DNA of 64,000 bases from Thauera sp. JM12B12 (GTDB lineage: Bacteria > Pseudomonadota > Gammaproteobacteria > Burkholderiales > Rhodocyclaceae), in contig NZ_CP154859.1 of NCBI RefSeq assembly GCF_039614725.1, forward strand, positions 1,612,001-1,676,000. The letters are read 5' to 3'. Under the pieces are notes generated by a model that was not told where the DNA came from, did no database searches, and saw only the letters and a program-made list of their open reading frames with translations. This document shows, piece by piece, positions 13,549-22,700 of this stretch (within the stretch, counting starts at the first letter, position 1; each line of letters begins with the position of its first letter). Position numbers and translations under genes: made by a program.

Positions 13549-15129
13549 GTGGACCTGCAGCACATCAGCGACATCGAGCGCGCGGCGCACAGTGGCCGTG
13601 GAGAGGTGTTCCGCCTCGGCATGGGGGTGATCTTCATCGTCGGCGTGATGTTCTACGCCGCGCTGAACGGTTCCGGCGAGGGCAGCCTCACGCTCGTGAT
13701 GGCTGCCATGATCGGCGGCTACATGGCGATGAACATCGGCGCCAACGACGTCGCCAACAACGTCGGACCGGCGGTGGGCTCGAAGGCCCTCACCCTTGCG
13801 GGCGCGCTCGTCATCGCGGCGGTCTTCGAGGCCGCGGGGGCGCTCATCGCCGGGGGCGAGGTGGTCGGTACCATCCGCAGTGGCATCATCAACCCCGACC
13901 TCATCACCAACTCCGACACCTTCGTGTGGATCATGCTGGCGGCGCTGCTGGCCGGCGCGCTCTGGCTCAACCTGGCGACCGCCGTCGGTGCGCCGGTGTC
14001 GACGACGCACTCGATCGTCGGCGCGGTGCTCGGCGCAGGGATGGCTGCCGCCGGCCCGTCCATCGTCGACTGGGGAACCATGGCCGGCATCGCTGCCAGC
14101 TGGGTGGTCTCGCCGCTGCTCGGTGGCGTATTCGCCGCCGGCTTCCTGTACCTCGTCAAGCGCAGCATCACCTACCAGGCGGACATGGCGGAGGCAGCGC
14201 GCAAGATGGTGCCGCTGCTGGTGGGCCTGATGGCATGGACCTTCGCGACCTACCTCATCCTCAAGGGCTTGAACAAGGTGTGGAAGGTCGGTTTCGGCGC
14301 GGGCCTGCTCTATGGCTTCATCGTCGGTGCGCTTGTCTTCCTCGTCGTACGCAAGGTGCTCAGCGGCGGTTCGGGCATCGTCGCCAACACCAAGCAGAGC
14401 GTGAACAAGCTGTTTACGGTGCCGCTGATCTTCGCCGCCGCGCTGCTCAGCTTCGCCCACGGCTCCAACGACGTCGCCAACGCGGTCGGACCGCTCGCCG
14501 CGATCGTCGATGTGGTGACCTCGGGCGGCGAGATGCACAAGGCGGCGCCGATTCCGACCTGGGTCATGATGGTCGGCGCGATCGGCATCTCGCTCGGCCT
14601 CGCCTTGTTCGGCCCAAAGGTGATCCGCACCGTGGGGTCGGAGATCACCGAGCTCGACCAGATGCGCGCCTACTGCATCGCGATGGCCGCGACCATCACG
14701 GTGATCGTGGCGAGCCAGCTCGGCCTGCCGGTCAGCTCGACCCATATCGCGGTGGGCGGTGTGTTCGGTGTCGGCTTCCTGCGCGAATACCTCAAGAGCA
14801 ACTACGACCGCATGGTCGCCGAGATCAAGGCGCACCACCCGGAAGGCGACCTGGCCGCGATCGAGTCGTTCATCAAGCGCTTCGAGAAGGCCTCGGTGGA
14901 AGAGAAGGGGCTCATGCTCCAGGATCTGAAGAATCGCGCAAAGAACGCCGAGGACCCCGCGCACTTCTCCAAGGGTGAGCGCAAGGACCTGAAGAAGGTT
15001 TACCGGCGCGAGCTGGTCAAGCGTTCGCAGCTGATGCGCATCGCGGCGGCCTGGGTCATCACCGTGCCGGCGTCCGCGCTGATGGCGGCGATCCTGTTCT
15101 TCACGATCCGCGGCATGATGCTGCCCTGA
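13549..15129 (+). CDS. Inorganic phosphate transporter, PiT family
   Basis: A 526-residue multi-spanning inner-membrane permease. The duplicated PiT signatures are visible: GANDVANNVGPAVGSKALT in the first half and GSNDVANAVGPLAAI in the second, with paired PVSTTHS and PVSSTHI motifs. A cytoplasmic, charged stretch (about residues 415-500) lies before the last helix. PiT proteins take up phosphate as metal-phosphate with protons. The GTG at 13549 is chosen because VDLQHISDIE begins like family members; the frame is open further left through the end of the MazG-like gene. No pho-box was looked for systematically and none is obvious. Confidence 0.94.
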   Translation: MDLQHISDIERAAHSGRGEVFRLGMGVIFIVGVMFYAALNGSGEGSLTLVMAAMIGGYMAMNIGANDVANNVGPAVGSKALTLAGALVIAAVFEAAGALIAGGEVVGTIRSGIINPDLITNSDTFVWIMLAALLAGALWLNLATAVGAPVSTTHSIVGAVLGAGMAAAGPSIVDWGTMAGIAASWVVSPLLGGVFAAGFLYLVKRSITYQADMAEAARKMVPLLVGLMAWTFATYLILKGLNKVWKVGFGAGLLYGFIVGALVFLVVRKVLSGGSGIVANTKQSVNKLFTVPLIFAAALLSFAHGSNDVANAVGPLAAIVDVVTSGGEMHKAAPIPTWVMMVGAIGISLGLALFGPKVIRTVGSEITELDQMRAYCIAMAATITVIVASQLGLPVSSTHIAVGGVFGVGFLREYLKSNYDRMVAEIKAHHPEGDLAAIESFIKRFEKASVEEKGLMLQDLKNRAKNAEDPAHFSKGERKDLKKVYRRELVKRSQLMRIAAAWVITVPASALMAAILFFTIRGMMLP

Positions 15130-15177
15130 CCGCGTCACCATGAGCGTCGCACGCAGCAGTTCGGCAGCGGGGCGCGC

Positions 15178-15519
15178 ATGACGTTCGCCGAGCTGCTCCT
15201 CGTCCTCGCGCTTGGCGCGCTCGTGTGGTTCTGGTTCGACAGCCTCAAGGCGCGCGAGGCGGGGATCGACGCTGCGCGCCGCGCCTGCCTGCGCGAAGGG
15301 GTGCAGTTTCTCGACGAGACCGTGGTGGGCCACGGTTTGCGTCCGGCGCGCGACGACCGTGGGCACGTGGTTCTGCGCCGTGCGTTCGCCTTCGAGTATT
15401 CGGTGAGCGGCGACGACCGCCACGCGGGCTCGGTCGTGCTCGAAGGGCGCGAAGTGGTGCTGGTGGACGTCACCGCCCACCGCCTGGCGCGCCGTGCGGT
15501 GGTGATCGACCTGCACTGA
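15178..15519 (+). CDS. DUF3301 small membrane-anchored protein
   Basis: A 113-residue protein with one N-terminal transmembrane helix (about residues 2-20, ending FWFDSLKARE), then a small soluble domain with a Cys in ARRACLREGVQFLDETV and a pattern of RR..FEYS and LVDV strands. This matches DUF3301 proteins, of unknown function. It lies 48 bases after the phosphate transporter on the same strand. It converges with the FolE-like gene, whose stop is 31 bases away. Confidence 0.8.
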   Translation: MTFAELLLVLALGALVWFWFDSLKAREAGIDAARRACLREGVQFLDETVVGHGLRPARDDRGHVVLRRAFAFEYSVSGDDRHAGSVVLEGREVVLVDVTAHRLARRAVVIDLH

Positions 15520-15550
15520 CAAGGCCGGTCCGCGCGGCAAGCGCGGGGAC

Positions 15551-16204
15551 TCAGCTCCGCGTGCCGTCGATCGCGCGCAGGAACTCGTTGCGCGCTTGCG
15601 CCGAGCGTTCGAACTCGCCCGCGAAGGCCTGGGTGACGACGCGCTCGTCGCCCCGGCGGTCCTCGCCCAGCAGCAGGCACAGCTGCTCGGCCTCGATGAT
15701 GCAGGCGGCGCCCGCGGCGCGGCCGTGCGTCATCAGCGCGTCGGCGATGTCGCGCGTCATCCACTCCTGGTACGTGAAGCGGTGGCCGATCGCGTCCACC
15801 AGGCGGGCGATGCGACCGAAGCCGTGCAGCCGCCCGCCGGGCAAATAGGCCACATGGGCGACACCGCGAAACGGCACGAGATGATGCGGGCAGACGCCAT
15901 GTACGGCGATGCCGCGCACGATGACCATGTCGCGGCGAGGATCCTCGAAGCCGTCGCCAAGCACGTCGGCGGGGTCGAGGTCGTAGCCGCCGAGCAAGCG
16001 CCGCTGCCAGAGCTCGCGCACGCGCTGCGCGGTGCGGCCGGTGTGGGCGTTGTCTGCTGCGATGCCGCAGGCACGCAGCAGGTCGCCGACCGCGCGCTCG
16101 AAGGCGCGGACATCGAAGTCGCCGCTGCGCGGAATGCCGATCGCGCCGGAAGGGCGAGCGGGCGGATGGTCGTGGCGGGTGTGGTCGTGTTCGGACGTGC
16201 TCAT
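15551..16204 (-). CDS. Divergent GTP cyclohydrolase I (FolE-like)
   Basis: A 217-residue protein with the GTP cyclohydrolase I fold: VHGVCPHHLVPF (Cys105, His107, His108, matching zinc Cys110 and His112/His113 of E. coli FolE) and a second Cys176 in EAEQLCLL matching Cys181. FolE converts GTP to dihydroneopterin triphosphate. Several active-site positions differ: the usual His before the second Cys is Gln174, the RG(V/I) block is missing, and the SK of GLSK is GR. A His-rich N terminus (four His in residues 6-13) is also unusual. The start at 16204 has AGGAG eight bases upstream. It is last in the leftward fabI, kinase-like, folE-like series. The fold is sure; the reaction is less so. Confidence 0.82.
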   Translation of the reverse strand: MSTSEHDHTRHDHPPARPSGAIGIPRSGDFDVRAFERAVGDLLRACGIAADNAHTGRTAQRVRELWQRRLLGGYDLDPADVLGDGFEDPRRDMVIVRGIAVHGVCPHHLVPFRGVAHVAYLPGGRLHGFGRIARLVDAIGHRFTYQEWMTRDIADALMTHGRAAGAACIIEAEQLCLLLGEDRRGDERVVTQAFAGEFERSAQARNEFLRAIDGTRS

Positions 16205-16265
16205 GCCAGAGGCTCCTGCGATGAGGCCGTGCCTCGGAGCCCCCGATGATACGCGCCCGGAAGGC

Positions 16266-16862
16266 TCAGGCAATGAACACGGGGTCGGAGAACACCAGGG
16301 TGCCGTCCCTGCGCATCATCAGGTTGTTGGCGTTGAGGATGTCGGGCAGGACCTGATAGTCCTCGACGAAATCCGACAGCGCCTTGAGCGCCTGCTGCAG
16401 GCTCAGGCTGATCGCCAGCGGATTCACCGTGATGTGGTAGAGCGCGATGCGACCCATGTCCGCCCCCAGGCGGCTCCATTGCTGGCACGAGGACCAGTAG
16501 TACTCGATCAGGCGCTTGGCGAGCTCGGCGGCCGGCGAGTCCTCGGCGAGCGGATAGAGGCGCTCCATCTCGATCAGGTGCAGCGGGTAGCCCGATGCGG
16601 CGCGGCCGATGATGCCGTGATCGGCATACACGATCGGGAAGTGCTCGCCGCGCGGGCGGTCGTCGGCGGTGTACAGGAAATAGTCGGCAGGCGAACTGAC
16701 GATCTTGTACACCCGCTCGCCGTCGCCCTTGTCGAGGACCACCGAGTACTCGCCACGACCGATCTCGGGCTTGCCGTCGAGCAGGGGATGGGGCGGCACC
16801 GGGTCGGGCAGCGTGATCGCCTGCCGCCCGATCGCCTCGCGTGCCGCCGCCAGATCGATCAT
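16266..16862 (-). CDS. Small protein-kinase-fold protein, function unknown
   Basis: A 198-residue cytoplasmic protein that I do not recognise by name but that reads as a minimal kinase fold. Elements in order: a Gly-rich loop IGRGEYSVV (35-42), a Lys in VYKI (K53), a hinge-like HLIEME (about 95-100), a catalytic-loop-like DILNANN (D174, N179/N180), and a metal-binding Asp in FSDP (D193) almost at the C terminus. Together they mimic the K, D, N, D set of ATP-using kinases, but the activation and substrate lobe after DFG is absent. It starts 14 bases after fabI on the same strand, so it is probably co-transcribed. A phosphotransferase, nucleotide sensor or pseudokinase role is possible. Confidence 0.75.
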   Translation of the reverse strand: MIDLAAAREAIGRQAITLPDPVPPHPLLDGKPEIGRGEYSVVLDKGDGERVYKIVSSPADYFLYTADDRPRGEHFPIVYADHGIIGRAASGYPLHLIEMERLYPLAEDSPAAELAKRLIEYYWSSCQQWSRLGADMGRIALYHITVNPLAISLSLQQALKALSDFVEDYQVLPDILNANNLMMRRDGTLVFSDPVFIA

Positions 16863-16876
16863 GGAACCTCCGTGCG

Positions 16877-17656
16877 TTACGCCATGATGTTATAGCCGGC
16901 GTCGACGAAATGCACCCCGCCGGTGACCAGGCGGCCGGCATCGGACACCAGGAAGGCGGTGAGGGCACCGATGTCTTCGGGCGTGACCAGGGAATGCATG
17001 GGCGAGCGTTCGACGGCGGCCGCCATCAGCCCGTCGAAGCCGGCGATGCCGGACGCTGCGCGCGTCATCAGCGGACCCGGCGAGACCGCGTTCACGCGGA
17101 TGCCCTTGCCGCCGAGCTCGGCCGCCATGTAGCGGGTCGCGGCCTCGAGCGCCGCCTTGCACAGGCCCATCACGCCATAGTTGGGGATGACCTTTTCCGA
17201 GCCGAGGTAAGTCATCGTCACCAGCGCGCCGCCGCCTGCCTTCTCGAGCAGCGGCTCGGCCTTCTTCGCCAGGCGCACGAAGGAGTGGGTGGACACGTCC
17301 ATCGCCATCGCGAAGCCATCGGGCGAAGTGTCGACCACGCGGCCGTGCAGATCGTCACGCTTGGCGAAAGCCATGCTGTGGATGGCGAAGTCGAGCTTGC
17401 CGTGGCGCGCCTCGATCTCGGCGAATACCGCGTCCATGGTCTCGGGACGGGTGACGTCGAGCAACAGCACGTCCTGCACGCCGAGGCGGTGGATGACCGG
17501 CTCGATGAAGGCGCGCGTCTTCTCGTTCTGATAGGTGATGACGAGCTTGGCGCCAGCCTGCGCGCAGGCTTCCGCAACACCGGTAGAGATGGATTTCTCG
17601 TTGGCGATGCCGGTGATCAGACCGACCTTGCCTTCCAGGCTGATGATGGGGCTCAT
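16877..17656 (-). CDS. fabI: Enoyl-[acyl-carrier-protein] reductase (NADH)
   Basis: The 259-residue short-chain dehydrogenase-fold enzyme catalyses the last reduction of each fatty-acid elongation cycle. FabI signatures: GITGIANEKSIS-like cofactor region (residues 15-24), TYLGSEKVIPNY and GVMGLCKAALEA, giving the catalytic set Y150, Y160 and K167 (E. coli Y146, Y156, K163). Length is typical. It is followed at 14 bases by the kinase-like gene. The leader of about 190 bases shared with the divergent HAD gene holds a 9-base inverted repeat and a TATACT on the minus strand that could serve as its -10. Confidence 0.95.
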   Translation of the reverse strand: MSPIISLEGKVGLITGIANEKSISTGVAEACAQAGAKLVITYQNEKTRAFIEPVIHRLGVQDVLLLDVTRPETMDAVFAEIEARHGKLDFAIHSMAFAKRDDLHGRVVDTSPDGFAMAMDVSTHSFVRLAKKAEPLLEKAGGGALVTMTYLGSEKVIPNYGVMGLCKAALEAATRYMAAELGGKGIRVNAVSPGPLMTRAASGIAGFDGLMAAAVERSPMHSLVTPEDIGALTAFLVSDAGRLVTGGVHFVDAGYNIMA

Positions 17657-17771
17657 GTTTTTTCCTTGTGGGAGGGGGAAGGGTGTTGGTGCAATGCAAC
17701 AAAGGCGGATTGAAACCTTGCCGGATTACGAAAATGCGACCGGTCGTGAAATTAGGTACGCGGCGGTGTGC

Positions 17772-17817
17772 CTCGGTTTCGAGTATATTGCGCATTGCAG
17801 CATCTTTGGAAACCGAG
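17772..17817. promoter_or_regulatory. Inverted repeat in the fabI/HAD divergent intergenic region
   Basis: CTCGGTTTC (17772-17780) and GAAACCGAG (17809-17817) are perfect inverted repeats separated by 28 bases. The spacer contains AGTATA (17782-17787), which on the minus strand reads TATACT, a good -10 for fabI, though no clear -35 accompanies it. The arrangement could be a paired operator for a dimeric regulator or a stem-loop; no function is shown. Confidence 0.4.
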
Positions 17818-17846
17818 CGCGGATTTTGCCTGCCGCCGAGTGGAAT

Positions 17847-18356
17847 ATGACACGGACCGCATACATCTTCATGGACTTCGATGGCGTCACCCACCCCTGG
17901 GGCGAAGTCGAGGACTTTCGTTGCCTGCCGCATATCGAAGCGGTGGTGCGGGAGTTCGCCGAAGCGCGGATCGTCATCGCTTCGGACTGGCGCATGCTGT
18001 TCTCGATGCAGAAGCTGGTCGCCCGCTTCTCGGATGATGTGCGTCCGCAGATCGCCGGTGCCACGCCCCACATGCTGCCCAAGACGGGCGCCGAACTGCA
18101 CGGGCTGCGCGAGCGCGAGGCCATGCTGTGGCTCGCCCAGCACGATCCCAATCCCGCGGAAGCGGCCTGGTGCGCGATCGACGACGCCCCTGGCAACTGG
18201 CTGTCGCGTTCGCGCCTGATCCTCACCGACTTCAAGCGCGGCTTCACGACCGAGGACGCGGATGCCCTGCGGCGCGTGCTCGAGGGTTTTCGTGCCGGCA
18301 CCGGCAACCGCCTCGAACGCGCAGCGCCCTCGCTGTGGGCGCGCAACATTGCCTGA
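17847..18356 (+). CDS. HAD-superfamily phosphatase-like protein
   Basis: A 169-residue protein opening with the HAD motif I MDFDGVTHPW (nucleophile D10, acid D12), followed by motif II Ser in IASDWRM and motif IV-like Asp pair in AIDDAPGNW. It resembles the compact HAD domain described in Swiss-army-knife RNA-repair proteins, but here it stands alone. A phosphatase or phosphotransferase role is expected; the substrate is unknown. The start at 17847 has GAGTGG upstream. It is the first of three co-oriented genes (HAD, unknown, YaeQ) with a 10-base gap to the next. Confidence 0.8.
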   Translation: MTRTAYIFMDFDGVTHPWGEVEDFRCLPHIEAVVREFAEARIVIASDWRMLFSMQKLVARFSDDVRPQIAGATPHMLPKTGAELHGLREREAMLWLAQHDPNPAEAAWCAIDDAPGNWLSRSRLILTDFKRGFTTEDADALRRVLEGFRAGTGNRLERAAPSLWARNIA

Positions 18357-18366
18357 GTTTGCGCGA

Positions 18367-19137
18367 ATGAACGCTCCCGACATCCAGCTCCCGCCCGACG
18401 AGCTTGCCGCCTACGTCGACGCCGATGCCCAGCGCCAGGCCGCGCGGCTGGCGCAGGAGGCGTTCGCCCGCGTGTTCCGCCTCAGCGTGGCCGAGACCGA
18501 CGCGGTGCGCCGCAAGGGCGTGGAATCGCTGCGGCTCGAACTGGCGCAATGGACCGCGCGGGGCCATGACCAGGAGGCCCGGGCCTTGCGCCTGGCGTTG
18601 CTGCTGAGCGGCATGGACCAGTGGGGCCTGGTGTGGAGCCAGGCCTTCGGGCTGGTGGCGATACCCGGACTCACCGAGCTCATCGGTGCATTGCGAACCG
18701 GCCTCGACGAAGCCGGGGAGGCGCGCTTCCTGCGGCATTTCGAAGGGATCGACGCCGCCGAGGCAAACGCGATCGACTTCAAGGTCGAGCTGCGACGCGG
18801 CCTGCACCTCGCGCTCTGGCACTCCTCGATCGCGACCGAGAACCGCGACGAAGCGCTTCGCCTGGCAACTCATCTCGGGAGCCAGCTGCTCGCGCTCAAC
18901 CGTGTCATGCCAGTCGCGGGGTGGCGACTGGTGGCCGACGCGCTCGCCTTCATCCAGATCCGCTGCCTGGCGGACGGGCTGGCCGCCGATGGCGTCGGCC
19001 AGGAGGCCACCCAGGCCCTCTTCGCGGCGCTGGCGCGCGAGCTTCCGGCACCCCAGCGCGACCTCGTCATGGCCCATGCCGCGCGCGCGGTGGTGGCCTG
19101 GCAGCAAGCCAGCCGCGGCTCGGCGCAGATTCACTGA
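18367..19137 (+). CDS. Conserved hypothetical, mostly helical cytoplasmic protein
   Basis: I do not recognise this 256-residue protein. It has no signal peptide or membrane segment, is rich in Ala, Leu, Arg and Glu, and reads as a helical-repeat fold with several amphipathic helices of 15-20 residues. A short conserved-looking stretch, GMDQWGLVWSQAFGLVAIPGL, may be its core. It starts 10 bases after the HAD gene and its TGA shares a base with the ATG of yaeQ, so all three genes are probably one transcript. Confidence 0.75.
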   Translation: MNAPDIQLPPDELAAYVDADAQRQAARLAQEAFARVFRLSVAETDAVRRKGVESLRLELAQWTARGHDQEARALRLALLLSGMDQWGLVWSQAFGLVAIPGLTELIGALRTGLDEAGEARFLRHFEGIDAAEANAIDFKVELRRGLHLALWHSSIATENRDEALRLATHLGSQLLALNRVMPVAGWRLVADALAFIQIRCLADGLAADGVGQEATQALFAALARELPAPQRDLVMAHAARAVVAWQQASRGSAQIH

Positions 19138-19685
19138 TGGCACTCAAGGCCACGATCTTCAAGGCCGAGATCCAGGTCGCCGACATGGATCGGCACCACT
19201 ACGCCGACTACAGTCTCACCCTCGCCCGCCATCCTTCGGAGACCGACGAGCGCATGATGGTGCGCCTGCTCGCCTTTGCGCTCTTTGCCGATCCAGCGCT
19301 CGGCTTCGGCAAGGGCCTGTGCGTGGACGACGAGCCCGACCTGTGGCGGAAGGACCTCACCGGCGCGATCGAACGCTGGATCGACGTCGGGCAGCCCGAC
19401 GAGAAGTGGATCCGCAAGGCCTGTGGGCGTGCGCACGAGGTCGTGATCGTCGCCTATGGGCGGGCGCTCGAAGTGTGGTGGAGCGGGGTGCGCGCCAAGC
19501 TCGAGCGTCACGAGCGCCTGCGCGTGTTCCAGCTCGGCCGCGAGCAGAGTGCCGAGCTGGCCAGGCTGGCCGAGCGCACCATGCGGCTGCAGTTCAGCAT
19601 CCAGGACGGCCACGTGTGGGTGACCAATGGTCGCGATACTGTTGGGATCGAGCCCACGCTGCTGTTTGGGGCCGAGCGCAGCTGA
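19137..19685 (+). CDS. yaeQ: YaeQ family protein (PD-(D/E)XK nuclease-like fold)
   Basis: The 182-residue product matches YaeQ along its length: MALKATIFKAEIQVADMDRHHY at the start, the SETDERMMVRLLAFALFA block, LGFGKGLCVDDEPDLW, and the late MRLQFSIQDGHVWV. YaeQ has a PD-(D/E)XK-like fold; the E and D of the ETDE and DDEPDLW blocks fall where the nuclease acidic residues would be. E. coli YaeQ was first linked to RfaH-type functions, but its role is unresolved. The ATG overlaps the previous gene's TGA (TGATG), showing coupling. Confidence 0.92.
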   Translation: MALKATIFKAEIQVADMDRHHYADYSLTLARHPSETDERMMVRLLAFALFADPALGFGKGLCVDDEPDLWRKDLTGAIERWIDVGQPDEKWIRKACGRAHEVVIVAYGRALEVWWSGVRAKLERHERLRVFQLGREQSAELARLAERTMRLQFSIQDGHVWVTNGRDTVGIEPTLLFGAERS

Positions 19686-19728
19686 GGGTCCCGAGGGCCG
19701 CGTTCGGCGCCGACGCAGCGCGCCCGAA

Positions 19729-22700
19729 TCAGGGGTGCCGCGACGCGTGGCAGGTGCAGTCGGGGTCCGCAGCCGGTGCTGCCGCAGCTTCCTCGGTCGT
19801 GGTCTGCCAGCGGAACCAGGGAACGACATGGGCCCCGGGCATCGGACGCGCGATGCCAAAACCCTGGCCCAGCCTGCAGCCCAGCCCGAGCAGCGCTTGC
19901 GCGTGCGCAGGTGTCTCGACCCCTTCGGCAATGACCTCGCGACCAAAGGTGCGCGCCAGCTGCACGACCGCGCCGACGATTGCGCGCGCCTCGTCATCCT
20001 CGAGCATGTCGAGCACGAAACTGCGGTCGATCTTGAGCAGGTCGACCGGCAGCTGCCGGTAATGGCGCAGCGAGGCGTAACCGGTGCCGAAGTCGTCGAG
20101 CGCGACCCGCACACCGAGTTGCCGGCAGGAATGAAGCACTTCGGTGGCGAGCACCATGTCGTCGAGCGCCGAGGATTCGAGGATCTCCAGTTCCAGTCGC
20201 GAAGCGGGGATGTCCGGGTGGCGGGCGAGTGCGCTGCGCACGATGCCGACGAAACCCGGCATCAGCAGCAGGCGCGCGCCGACATTGACGCTGACACCGA
20301 TATCCATGCCCTGTGCGCGACAGGCGCCGAGCTGCTCGAGCGCGGCGTCGATCACCCACTGGTCGATCGCGGTCTCGAGCTCGCTACCGGCGACGTCGGG
20401 CAGGAAGCTTGCAGGCAGCAGCAGCCCGCACTCCGGGTGCTGCCAACGGATGAGTGCCTCGAGGCCGACGACACGGCCGCTGCTCATATCCACCTGCGGC
20501 TGGAAGTGGAGGACGAACTCGTGCTTGCGCAAGGCCTCGGCAAGGCGGTCGCTGCGCAGCTTGCGCTGGCGCTGCTCTTCCTCGACCCCGGTATCGAAAT
20601 ACTGGATGCAGTTGCGACCGCGCTGCTTGGCGCGATACATGGCCTGGTCGGCGTGGCGGAGCAGGGTCTCGGGGTCGGCGTTGTCCTCGGGGAACAGGGT
20701 GACGCCGATGCTGGCCGACACGCTGACGCTGTCGTGGCCGACCTGCAGCGGTTCGCTGATCGACTCCAGGACGCGCTCGAGCACGGTTTCGCCCTCCACG
20801 TCCTCGAGCAGCAGCACGAACTCGTCGCCGCCGAGCCTGGCCACGGTGTCGCTCGCGCGCAGGATGGCGTTGAGCCGATCGACAATGCCGATCAGCACTT
20901 CGTCGCCGGCCTTGTGGCCATGGCGGTCATTGATCGGCTTGAAGCCATCGAGGTCGATCACGCACACGGCGAGCGACTTGCCCGTGCGGTTGGCATGGGC
21001 AATCGCCTGACGCAGGCGGTCGTCGAGCAGGCGGCGGTTGGGCGCGCCGGTAAGCGGATCGAAGTAGGCGATGCGATTGAGCTCTTCTTCCTGGCGCTTG
21101 AGCCGGCTGATGTCGGAGAACATCGCCACGTGGTGCAGCAGCCGGCCTTCGGCATCGCGCACGCGGCTGATCGAGAGCACCTCGGCGAACTCGCTGCCGT
21201 CCTTGCGCCTGTTCCACAGCTCGCCCTGCCAGTAGTCATTGCGATCGAGGGCATCCCACATCGCACGGTAGAAGTCACGGCTCTGGCGCCCCGAGTTGAG
21301 CAGCCCCGGGTCGCGGCCGATGCTCTCATCGCGGCTGAACCCGGTGATCCGGGTAAAGGCCGGATTGACGTCGACGATGCGGTTGTCCGCATCGGTGATG
21401 ATGATCGCCTCGTAGCTCGACGAGAACACGCTCGCAGCCAGGCGCAGCTTCTCCTCGGCCGACTTGCGCCGGGTGATGTCGATCTGCGCGCCGGTGAGCA
21501 GCAGCGCGTTGCCGTCGCCGCCGCGGCGTGCGGCGATGGCCCGATCGTGCACCCAGATCCAGTGGCCGTCGCGATGGCGCAGACGAAGGTCGTGCTCGAA
21601 GCAGTCGGTGTCGCCGCGCACATGGCGCGCGAGCGCCGCTTCGACCTCCGCGAGGTCGTCGGGATGGACGAGCGCCCGCCAGCGCGCGCGGTCGAGGCCC
21701 GAAGCGGGGACCGACTCGAGGCCGAGCAGCGCAGCCGAGCGGCGGTCGATCGACCACATGCCGCTCTCCAGGTCCCAGGTCCAGCTTCCGGCCTGGGTGG
21801 CCTCGACCACGTTGCGCAGGTGGTGGCGCTCGAGGTCGATCTGCGCGGCCAGCCTGCGCTCGGTGGCGCTGGCGCGGGCGAGCCGCAGGTTGTTCTGGAG
21901 CAGCCGCAGGAGCAGCAGCGCGATGGTGAATGCCGCCAGTCCGAGCGCGAAGATCCAGGCCTGGTACTGCTGCCAGATGTCGCGCAAGGTGACGGACGGA
22001 CTGTGGTCGAAGGGGGGGAGCCGGAGCTCGCGCACCAATTGCTCCACGCCCGAGTAGTCCGCAGGGATGGTAAAGCCGCCAATCCCGGCGGCGTGGGCGG
22101 CCGGGTGGTCCGCCGGGAGTGCGAGCACGAGGGCGGCAACCTTGCGCACGACCTGCTCATCGGCATGGGCGAGGGCGACCAGCGGCCATTCCGGGTAGAG
22201 CCGGGTCGAGCTCTGATAGGGGAAGTCGGGAAGCGTCCGGCTGTCGAGCACGGTCAGCATCGAGAGGTCGCGCCCCTCGCGGGTGAGCTGCTCGAGCAGG
22301 CCGGTGCGTACGAAGGCGGCGTCGACCGCGCCCGCCAGCAGGGCGTCGATCACGCTGTCCTGGTCCTGGCCGAACAGGGACAGCCGCAGCGACCCCGGAT
22401 CCACTCCGGCCTCCTTCAGTGCCATCGCCTGGGCGGGGTAGGTTGCGAGGAAGTTGGCGCCGGTGGTGGCGATCCGCTTTCCGGCGAGGTCTGCCAGCGT
22501 GCGCAGGCCGGGCGTGTCGCGACGCGCGAGGATCACACCGCCGAAGCTGCGCAGCACGCGATCGCCGGCACGTGTGAGCTGGGTTGCGATCGCCCCGGAC
22601 AGCGGGTTCGACGCGCGTAATTCGATCAGGTGGGTGGGGTTGGTGAGGACGAGGTCGAGCTCGTGGCGGGCGAGCGCATCGCGCATCTCGGCGCTGTCGA

